In this document: one piece after another, positions 58,606 to 64,000 of the stretch
Position numbering within the stretch: position 1 is the stretch's first letter
Layout of the letters: the number at the start of each line of letters is the position of its first letter
Source: CBDBLK01 sp965215445
GTDB lineage: Bacteria > Bdellovibrionota > Bacteriovoracia > Bacteriovoracales > Bacteriovoracaceae
Assembly: GCA_965215445.1 (NCBI GenBank)
Contig: CBDCDT010000002.1
Coordinates: 2,046,001 to 2,110,000, forward strand
Length of the DNA: 64,000 bases
Direction: 5' to 3'
Program-made: the position numbers and the translations under genes
The notes under the pieces: model-generated
Database searches by the model: none
What the model was told of the DNA's origin: nothing
The model's input: the letters and a program-made list of their open reading frames with translations, nothing else

Positions 58606-59526
58606 GTGTCTAATCACACTCCAACGAAAAACTGCGATAAAGGCAAGGTAAGTGCTCACAATTTGGGCCAGATTGAGGGGAAGCAAACTGGAGCGACTGA
58701 GGCGTGCTCCCAGCACGTCGCAAGAAGCGATAGTGTAGCTGACCCACAAGATGGTCTGAAGTGTGAGCAGTTACTCAAAATTGAAAACCTACATAAAGTC
58801 TACCCAGGCGGCACCCACGCCCTTAAGGGAGTCGATCTCGAAGTCTCCGAGGGGGAATTTCTGGTAGTGATCGGGCTTTCCGGCTCGGGCAAATCCACCC
58901 TGCTCAGGTGTATCAATCAATTGCACGATTGTTCCGGCCGCATCCATTTTGCCGGACGGGAAATCACCCAACTTGGTGGGCGCGACCTGCGCCAACTGCG
59001 CTCCTGTATGGGCATGGTCTTTCAGCAATTCAATTTAATTCCCAGAAAAACGGTTTTGGTCAACGTGCTGGCCGGGGCACTCGCTCAAACCGGCGTTTTG
59101 ACCTCCATGCTGGGCCTCTTTTCCAACGCCCATAAGCGCCGCGCCCAGGAACTAATCGAACTGGTGGGGCTTAAAGGCCGCGAACACCACCGCGCCGACA
59201 AGCTCTCCGGCGGCCAACAACAAAGGGTCGCCATGGCCCGGGCGCTGATGCAAAACCCGCGCCTGCTTTTGGCCGACGAGCCGGTGGCCTCCCTCGACCC
59301 GGCGACTTCCCACTCGGTGATGAAATACCTCAAAAAAATCCAAGAAGAACTGGGGGTCACCGTCATTTGCAACCTGCACTTTCTCTCGCTAGTGCGCCAA
59401 TACGCCACGCGGGTAATTGCCCTCAAAGAGGGAGTGATCGTCTACCGGGGCGCCCCCACCGAGATTGACGAAAAATGGTTTAAAACCATTTACGGGGAAG
59501 AGGCCCGGGAGGTAAAAATCAACTGA
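58606..59526 (+). CDS. phnC: Phosphonate-type ABC transporter ATPase
   Basis: 306 residues if started at the GTG at 58606; the first about 55 residues are encoded by the palindromic element, and the conserved protein begins L-L-K-I-E-N-L-H-K-V-Y. No ATG/GTG/TTG lies between, so translation may truly start upstream of or within the element. Walker A GLSGSGKST, signature LSGGQQQRVAMARALM, Walker B L-L-L-A-D-E-P-V-A-S-L-D-P. It powers the PhnE importer. It overlaps phnE by 1 bp. Confidence 0.9.
   Translation: MSNHTPTKNCDKGKVSAHNLGQIEGKQTGATEACSQHVARSDSVADPQDGLKCEQLLKIENLHKVYPGGTHALKGVDLEVSEGEFLVVIGLSGSGKSTLLRCINQLHDCSGRIHFAGREITQLGGRDLRQLRSCMGMVFQQFNLIPRKTVLVNVLAGALAQTGVLTSMLGLFSNAHKRRAQELIELVGLKGREHHRADKLSGGQQQRVAMARALMQNPRLLLADEPVASLDPATSHSVMKYLKKIQEELGVTVICNLHFLSLVRQYATRVIALKEGVIVYRGAPTEIDEKWFKTIYGEEAREVKIN
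58612..58774 (+). mobile_element. MITE-like palindromic element, copy 2, reading in frame into phnC
   Basis: It begins with C-A-C-A-C-T-C-C-A-A and a conserved A-A-C-T-G-C-G-A-T-A-A-A stretch, and ends ATGGTCTGAAGTGTGAGCAG, as copy 1 does, but has about 70 bp more in the middle. Same orientation to its gene as copy 1; the frame is open throughout and joins phnC (K-N-C-D-K ... G-L-K-C-E-Q-L). I see no target-site duplication here. Confidence 0.6.
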
Positions 59527-60551
59527 TGAAAACCGCCAAGGCCCTGTCACTGGACATTTTTTTGTGGAGCTATACCTGTATTGTGATCTACAAAATCGTG
59601 TATCAAAAACTGTGGTTGGGCGCACGCTTTGAATCCTTTAGCTGGAATGGGCCGCTGCTCGCCTGTCTGGTGGGCACTCTCGCCGCCCTGATCTGTTTTT
59701 TTAGTCCGGGAAAGTTCCCCTTAAGTTTGGGACGCGCTTTCAACTCTTTATACGCTTTCAAAGAGCACCAACCCTGGGCAAAAAAACCCTTCGCCCTGTG
59801 GGGGTATTTTGTGGTGGGGCTTACTTTTCTCGCCGGAATCGTGGTCGCCCAGGTTTCCCTGCGCGAATTTTTCTCGCCCCAGGGACTGGCCGGGGCCAGG
59901 CGCATTTTCGGCGCCCTTTTAAACCCCAATTTTGGCATCGTCGAAGACGCTCTCTTTGCCGCCATCGAAACCATCTACATGGCCTTTATCGCCACCAGCG
60001 TGGCGCTGCCCTTCGCCTTTGTTTTGAGTTTCTTTGCCGCCCGCAATTTGATGAGCGGCGGATTTTGCTCGCGCCTGATCTACAACTTGTGCCGCTTTTT
60101 CCTCAACACCACCCGCTCCATCGAGCCTTTGGTGTGGGCGATTATCTTTTCCGTCTGGGTCGGCATCGGCCCCTTTGCCGGGACCCTGGCCCTGTGCCTG
60201 CACTCGATTTCCTCTCTGGCCAAACTGTATTCCGAACAAATTGAAAGCATCGGCGACGGCCCCATCGAGGCGATGACATCCACCGGCGCCCACCCCGTGC
60301 AGGTGGTGTGGTTTGGGGTGGTTCCCCAGATCATTTTGCCCTACCTCTCCTTTACGATCTATCGCTGGGACATCAACGTGCGCATGGCCACCGTCATCGG
60401 CCTGGTCGGCGGCGGCGGCATCGGCACCATGCTGATGCAATATCAAGGGCTGGCCAAATGGAACGAGGTCGGACTGCTGGCCATCACCATCGCCTTGATC
60501 GTGTGGCTGATGGACTACACGTCTTCCAAAATCCGCGCGGCGATTAAGTGA
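59526..60551 (+). CDS. phnE: Phosphonate-type ABC transporter permease
   Basis: 341 residues, about six membrane segments. The inner-membrane permease coupling region is E-A-M-T-S-T-G-A-H-P-V-Q-V-V-W-F-G-V-V-P, the EAA loop of PhnE, and the later V-G-G-G-G-I-G-T-M-L follows. The N-terminal 90 residues are a longer soluble or membrane lead than usual. It forms the channel of the PhnCDE importer. Its last codons are copied at the start of the downstream tandem duplication (about 61254). Confidence 0.9.
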   Translation: MKTAKALSLDIFLWSYTCIVIYKIVYQKLWLGARFESFSWNGPLLACLVGTLAALICFFSPGKFPLSLGRAFNSLYAFKEHQPWAKKPFALWGYFVVGLTFLAGIVVAQVSLREFFSPQGLAGARRIFGALLNPNFGIVEDALFAAIETIYMAFIATSVALPFAFVLSFFAARNLMSGGFCSRLIYNLCRFFLNTTRSIEPLVWAIIFSVWVGIGPFAGTLALCLHSISSLAKLYSEQIESIGDGPIEAMTSTGAHPVQVVWFGVVPQIILPYLSFTIYRWDINVRMATVIGLVGGGGIGTMLMQYQGLAKWNEVGLLAITIALIVWLMDYTSSKIRAAIK

Positions 60552-60580
60552 TTGTATCCACGCATTGCGCAAAAAAAACT

Positions 60581-60609
60581 TTGACAAGAACCATTTCTTT
60601 GGTTTAAAT
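60581..60609 (+). promoter_or_regulatory. Sigma-70-type promoter, first duplicated gene
   Basis: TTGACA (60581-60586), 17-bp spacer, TTAAAT (60604-60609), 39 bp before the start. The same promoter is copied at 61299. Confidence 0.7.
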
Positions 60610-60648
60610 CTCAAACCTTGATTGTCCCCCAAACAAAAGGAGCTTTCC

Positions 60649-61203
60649 ATGCGACAATTTATTGCCTTTTCCCTGTCTGCTCTCTTAAGTCTCACTTCGG
60701 CAAACGCCTACGTCTCCCAGAACTTGGAAGGAAAAAAACTGCAAGTAGAAAGTATTATTCTACTCAACGAGGACGGAACTCCCCGCTGCCGGATGGGAGA
60801 GGAAGTCGATCACGAGGCCGCAACCAACCTTAGAGAGTGCGATGAAAGCGATCAACTCTTCGCCGGCGTCGGCGAAGAAATCCGCTACGGAGCGCTAAGC
60901 CCTTCAGTCATCGGAAAAACCCTGCTGGTGGGCACTGCCCTTGGAACGGCGACAAGCTGCCTGATGATTGGAGTGGGAAAATCTTTCGATTCGGAAGACC
61001 CGATACACGACATCGGTGCCTTAATCTTACTGACGATGATCCCAGTCGGAGGACTTGGAAGCCTGATAGCGGCAGCAGAGTACATTGGTGCTGCGGCAGG
61101 AGGGGCGGCCGCTTTTACCGCCATCAGCAGTTTTCTCTTCGGTGGAGCTAGCGGCACTTTTCTTTGCCACAGACCAGAAAAAGAGACTCAATCCTACGAT
61201 TAA
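60649..61203 (+). CDS. Exported small membrane-associated protein, tandem copy 1
   Basis: 184 residues; AAAGGAG precedes the ATG. Signal peptide FIAFSLSALLSLTSANA. Then I-I-L-L-N-E-D-G-T-P-R-C-R, a second Cys in L-R-E-C-D-E, and two or three hydrophobic segments (about 85-175) with small residues (G-A-A-A-G-G-A-A-A), and a late C-H. The pattern P-R-C-[RK] ... [RK]-E-C-D-E is shared with copy 2 and the diverged gene at 63155. Probably inserted in or tied to the inner membrane with its Cys pair outside. No known family; function unknown. Terminator follows. Confidence 0.7.
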   Translation: MRQFIAFSLSALLSLTSANAYVSQNLEGKKLQVESIILLNEDGTPRCRMGEEVDHEAATNLRECDESDQLFAGVGEEIRYGALSPSVIGKTLLVGTALGTATSCLMIGVGKSFDSEDPIHDIGALILLTMIPVGGLGSLIAAAEYIGAAAGGAAAFTAISSFLFGGASGTFLCHRPEKETQSYD

Positions 61204-61211
61204 AAAATTTC

Positions 61212-61250
61212 AAAAGGCGGTCTTTTTAAATAAAGATCGCCTTTTTTTTT
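61212..61250 (+). terminator. Rho-independent terminator after tandem copy 1
   Basis: A 14-bp stem AAAAGGCGGTCTTT / AAAGATCGCCTTTT (one G-T pair) with loop TTAAAT, ending in a run of Ts. Confidence 0.88.
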
Positions 61251-61298
61251 ATTGCGCGGCGATCAAGTGATTACACCCGCGCATTGCGCAAAAAAACT

Positions 61299-61327
61299 TT
61301 GACAAGAACTCTTTCTTTGGTTTAAAT
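61299..61327 (+). promoter_or_regulatory. Sigma-70-type promoter, second duplicated gene
   Basis: TTGACA (61299-61304), 17-bp spacer, TTAAAT (61322-61327), copied with the gene. Confidence 0.7.
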
Positions 61328-61366
61328 CTCAAACCTTGATTGTCCCCCAACCAAAAGGAGATTTCC

Positions 61367-61921
61367 ATGCGACAATTTATTGCCTTTTCCCTGTCTCTAC
61401 TCTTAAGTCTCACTTCGGCAAACGCCTACGTCTCCCAGAACTTGGAAGGAAAAAAACTACAAGTAGAAAGTATTATTCTACTCAACGAGGACGGAACTCC
61501 CCGCTGCCGGATGGGAGAAGAAGTCGATCACGAGGCCGCAACCAACCTTAGAGAGTGCGATGAAAGCGACGAACTCTTCGCCGGCGTCGGCGAAGAAATC
61601 CGCTACGGAGCGCTAAGTCCTTCAGTCATCGGAAAAACCCTTCTGGTGAGCGCTGCTATTGGAACGGCGACAAGCTGCCTGACGATTGAAATGATGAAGT
61701 CTTTCGATTGGAAAAACGATATACACATCTTCGGTGCTGGAATCTTCCTGGCGCTGATCCCGCTCGCAGGATTTGCAGGCATGATAGCGGCAACAGACTA
61801 TGTTGCTGGTGCTTATATAGTAGCGCCAGTTTTTACCCCCATCGGCAGTTTTCTCTTCGGTGCAGGTGGCGGCACTTTTCTTTGTCACCGGCCAGAAAAA
61901 GAGACTCAATCCGACGATTAA
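61367..61921 (+). CDS. Exported small membrane-associated protein, tandem copy 2
   Basis: 184 residues, AAAGGAG before the ATG. The first about 100 residues are almost the same as copy 1, base for base, including the leader; the last 80 residues have changed (Y-I-V-A-P-V-F-T in place of G-A-A-A-F-T-A), yet the C-terminal F-L-C-H-R-P-E-K-E-T-Q-S is again shared. Same family, unknown role. Divergence in the membrane part with a fixed N-terminus suggests changing the membrane part is tolerated or favoured. No terminator is visible before the convergent ATPase gene. Confidence 0.7.
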   Translation: MRQFIAFSLSLLLSLTSANAYVSQNLEGKKLQVESIILLNEDGTPRCRMGEEVDHEAATNLRECDESDELFAGVGEEIRYGALSPSVIGKTLLVSAAIGTATSCLTIEMMKSFDWKNDIHIFGAGIFLALIPLAGFAGMIAATDYVAGAYIVAPVFTPIGSFLFGAGGGTFLCHRPEKETQSDD

Positions 61922-61938
61922 AAATTTCAAGTGGCCAA

Positions 61939-63096
61939 TCAGAAAATTTTTGAGATTTCCGTCCAGGGCAAAACCGTCGTTCCCCTGCGCTTTTGCCCGT
62001 CTTCCCCCGCATAGAGCAAGTAGCTTTGGCCACTCGCCATTTGTTTGAAATGTTCAATATTTTTAAAAAATTCTTGCGTGATGGTTTGGGCCGATTTGAC
62101 TTCTACAAGTTTTAAGCGGGGTCGGTCTATGAGAAAGTCAATCTCCCGCCCCCTGCGGTCGCGCCAAAAATAGAGTGGCGAACTCTCAGCGCGATTGAAA
62201 AAATGTTTTTCCATCTCGGCAAAAACAAAATTTTCAAAGATCGCTCCTCGCAAAGCGTGGGTGGCCATATCTCGGGGAGAGTTTAGGGAGAGAAGATGGC
62301 AAAGCACTCCCGTATCGTAAAAATAGATTTTGGGGGCCTTGACCAGACGCTTGTTAAAATTGCGGTAATAAGGCCGCAGCGTTTTGACAATCAGGCCGCT
62401 TTCGAGGATGGAGAGCCAGGATTTCACCGTATTTTGAGAAATGCCACAATCGTTGGCAAGAGATTGCAAATTGAGCAATTGCCCCACTCGGGCGGCCAGC
62501 ATTTTGACAAAAAGGCCAAACTGCCCCAGGTTGCCGACGTTTTTCACCAACCTGACATCCTTTTGAATATAAGTTTCAATATAGTTTTTAAACCACTTCG
62601 AGACGCTCATTTTCTCGGCGTGAAGCTGGGGATAAAACCCCTTGAACGCCAGTTCAAAAAGCGGCCCCTTTTTAATTCCAAAAGAATCCAATTCCCGCAA
62701 AGACAGGGGAAGCAGCCGGAGCAGGGAAACCCTGCCGGCCAGGGATTGGGCCATTTTTTCCTCCAACAAAAACTGGTTGGAGCCGGTCAAAATGAATTGC
62801 CCCTTTTTGCGCTCTCTATCGACCCAGGTTTGAATATAGGAGAGTAGACTTGGAACCAATTGGGCCTCGTCGATGATCGCCCCGGTCTGGTAAGTCTGGA
62901 GAAATCCCCGCGGGTCTTCGCTGGCAAACGCACGGTTGTCCAAATCCTCCAGTGAAACGTATTTTTTGCGCGGGAAGGCCTTACAGGCCAAAGTGGTCTT
63001 GCCCGACTGGCGCGGCCCCAAAATGGCCAATACCGGGTACTCGCGGGCGGCCCTTTTACATTCTTTTGCGAGTGCGCGGGGAATATAATCTGTCAT
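61939..63096 (-). CDS. AAA_14/DUF4143 ATPase
   Basis: 385 residues. Walker A LGPRQSGKTT at 26-35, Walker B A-I-I-D-E-A-Q-L, L-T-G-S-N-Q-F-L-L (sensor 1), then a C-terminal DUF4143 domain with G-x-x-F-E-N-F-V-F-A-E, Y-F-W-R-D-R-R-G-R-E-I-D-F-L-I and E-V-K-S-A, a PD-(D/E)xK-nuclease-like core. These ATPases are common, often in mobile or variable regions, with no firm role. No membrane segment. An inverted repeat sits just before its start. Confidence 0.9.
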   Translation of the reverse strand: MTDYIPRALAKECKRAAREYPVLAILGPRQSGKTTLACKAFPRKKYVSLEDLDNRAFASEDPRGFLQTYQTGAIIDEAQLVPSLLSYIQTWVDRERKKGQFILTGSNQFLLEEKMAQSLAGRVSLLRLLPLSLRELDSFGIKKGPLFELAFKGFYPQLHAEKMSVSKWFKNYIETYIQKDVRLVKNVGNLGQFGLFVKMLAARVGQLLNLQSLANDCGISQNTVKSWLSILESGLIVKTLRPYYRNFNKRLVKAPKIYFYDTGVLCHLLSLNSPRDMATHALRGAIFENFVFAEMEKHFFNRAESSPLYFWRDRRGREIDFLIDRPRLKLVEVKSAQTITQEFFKNIEHFKQMASGQSYLLYAGEDGQKRRGTTVLPWTEISKIF

Positions 63097-63116
63097 TTCC
63101 CCAGAATACTCTCAAT

Positions 63117-63151
63117 GGGGCAAATATGCAATCTGATTGCATATCTGCCCC
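63117..63151. promoter_or_regulatory. 35-bp inverted repeat upstream of the AAA/DUF4143 gene
   Basis: GGGGCAAATATGCAAT - CTG - ATTGCATATCTGCCCC: arms of 16 with one mismatch. It lies between the start of the ATPase gene (63096) and the stop of the 63155 gene, without a T-tract, so it is a candidate operator or leader hairpin rather than a normal terminator. Confidence 0.45.
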
Positions 63152-63154
63152 ACT

Positions 63155-63628
63155 TTATTCCTCGTCCTCGAAATATCCGTGGCAACTGGTATAGAGCGCT
63201 AAAATGGGCACACCACCGAGAACGCGAAAGGGCAGACTGACCGGAACCAGCGATTCAAAGGCCGTGGCCACGGCCATAAAATAGACCACTCCTCCCCAAA
63301 AATTGGCCCAATAACTTTCTCCAAGATATTCCCTGGTCACATGGCCGGCCGGACAGGCGGCCAACAGGCTAACCCCGTAAACCCCCGCCGCCATGAGCGC
63401 TTTTTTTGAGATAAAGGTCGGTGGAATGACCGCCGCCGCCCTGATTTCTTCTGGATTTAATTCCACCTCATCACACTCTTTCAGGCGCACCAGAGTTTGG
63501 TCGGGATCGGCGATTTTGCAGCGGGGTTGCCCCTCTTTATCCAGCAAAATGATGGGTGCTTCGGACAAAATATTTTCCGCATGGACATTGGTTTGAAGGG
63601 CGAGGAAAAAAATGAGAACAAGCCACAT
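63155..63628 (-). CDS. Exported small membrane-associated protein, diverged third family member
   Basis: 157 residues; AAAGGAGG before the ATG at 63628. Signal peptide LVLIFFLALQTNVHA. I-I-L-L-D-K-E-G-Q-P-R-C-K and L-K-E-C-D-E match the two duplicated genes at 60649 and 61367; the rest keeps only the layout (two hydrophobic segments, late Cys in S-C-H). It shows the family is older than the tandem duplication. Function unknown; exported or inner-membrane. Confidence 0.68.
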   Translation of the reverse strand: MWLVLIFFLALQTNVHAENILSEAPIILLDKEGQPRCKIADPDQTLVRLKECDEVELNPEEIRAAAVIPPTFISKKALMAAGVYGVSLLAACPAGHVTREYLGESYWANFWGGVVYFMAVATAFESLVPVSLPFRVLGGVPILALYTSCHGYFEDEE

Positions 63629-63666
63629 AAGGCCTCCTTTTTTTAAAGAGAGTCTTTATGGTTTCT

Positions 63667-63999
63667 CTAAAGGCAATAATTGTCAACCAAAGACTCAAGT
63701 CTGCGATAAGCGCTCGAAGCAGAATCCATCAAATCCAAACGCCGCCGGTGAGTGCTACAGACTTGCTCTTTTTGCTGTTGGTATTCCTTGAGTGCCGCCA
63801 ACGGACAAGGCATGCCGATTCCCTCGGAGACGAGTTGACTCTGCTTTGAATTCAAATAGGGGAGGTCGCCGCTTGCAAGGCCCTCTTTTTCCAATTGATC
63901 TACAAAATCCTGGTAATCCCCTCCCATCTGATAGTACATGGCGGTCACCTTTTCCCGCTCGATATTTCCCGCGGCATCGGTGACGTCCTGGCAATAAAC
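63667..63999 (-). CDS. Hypothetical protein, 5' end beyond the window
   Basis: Open to the right edge; 110 residues visible, ending Y-C-L at 63667. Helical, with several Cys (V-Y-C-Q-D, M-P-C-P-L, Q-V-C-S) and Q-L-E-K-E / K-E-Y-Q-Q-Q-K-E stretches. Cys content is like the exported proteins of this region, but the N-terminus is missing so export cannot be judged. No family recognised. It precedes the 63155 gene on the same strand. Confidence 0.5.
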   Translation of the reverse strand, partial: VYCQDVTDAAGNIEREKVTAMYYQMGGDYQDFVDQLEKEGLASGDLPYLNSKQSQLVSEGIGMPCPLAALKEYQQQKEQVCSTHRRRLDLMDSASSAYRRLESLVDNYCL

Positions 64000-64000
64000 G

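Noticed and set aside
1..64000. CRISPR arrays, rRNA, tRNA genes and insertion sequences with transposases
   Set aside because: No regularly spaced repeats, no T-loop/anticodon cloverleaf pattern and no transposase-like protein were seen by eye; a tool scan could still find a missed tRNA.

Overview
The window looks like chromosome from a diderm (Gram-negative) bacterium. It carries an Mla/Ttg2-type lipid-transport operon (MlaE-MlaF-MlaD), several lipoprotein signals and a phosphonate-type ABC importer. Base composition looks moderate, with AT-richer patches at about 2.1-8.1 kb and 35.3-36.7 kb (judged by eye). The mix of RCC1-repeat proteins, many Sec-exported proteins of unknown function, an outer-membrane-like extension on MlaD and a BrnT/BrnA module would fit the Bdellovibrionota/Oligoflexia or a related predatory or host-associated delta-type lineage. 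That placement is inference; there is no rRNA or tRNA gene here to fix it.

Layout. 0-2 kb: an edge-truncated protein with three DUF4258-like repeats and a tyrosine recombinase. 2.3-8.1 kb: a surface-glycan-type cluster (methyltransferase, GT2 and GT22 glycosyltransferases, two tandem DUF2079 membrane proteins). 8.1-11.7 kb: an exported 10-repeat RCC1-like protein and two exported HExxH metalloprotease-like proteins. 11.7-13.4 kb: recJ. 13.4-16.5 kb: three RpoH-type sigma-factor homologues, each with a Sec signal peptide. 16.5-22.4 kb: dicarboxylate symporter, aminotransferase, small HTH protein, DUF4160 protein, frameshifted 2-oxoacid dehydrogenase E1. 22.5-35.1 kb: exported unknowns, LRR and FGE-sulfatase-type proteins interleaved with rsgA, leuS, tsaC and alr. 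35.3-36.6 kb: an AT-rich two-gene island. 36.7-42.5 kb: a 1905-residue RCC1-repeat lipoprotein. 42.5-47.0 kb: mlaEFD plus two coupled genes. 47.0-47.7 kb: a brnTA module bracketed by a 20-bp direct repeat. 47.7-56.1 kb: a large exported repeat protein and five more metalloprotease-like paralogues, with a nitronate monooxygenase. 56.1-60.6 kb: tmk, holB and phnDCE. 60.6-64 kb: a tandemly duplicated small exported protein, its diverged third relative, an AAA/DUF4143 ATPase and an edge-truncated gene.

Most striking feature. Twelve exported proteins from otherwise unrelated families (sigma-factor-like, metalloprotease-like, large helical proteins) have the same N-terminal plan. A Sec signal peptide is followed 2-9 residues later by one Cys, and usually by a short helix of the form C-x-x-x-x-[RQ]-x-L-L. 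This looks like a cohort of exported effectors with a common targeting or maturation segment. The three sigma homologues keep the core-binding signature of sigma region 2 and the helix-turn-helix of region 4, so they raise the possibility of transcription-factor-like proteins acting outside the producing cell, for example on a bacterial prey RNA polymerase. This is a hypothesis.

Mobile and unstable DNA: a MITE-like palindromic element with a 10-bp target-site duplication upstream of the nitronate monooxygenase gene and a second copy reading in frame into phnC; the brnTA insertion; a tandem duplication starting inside the 3' end of phnE; and homopolymer frameshifts in the E1 gene and in a small gene next to DUF4160.
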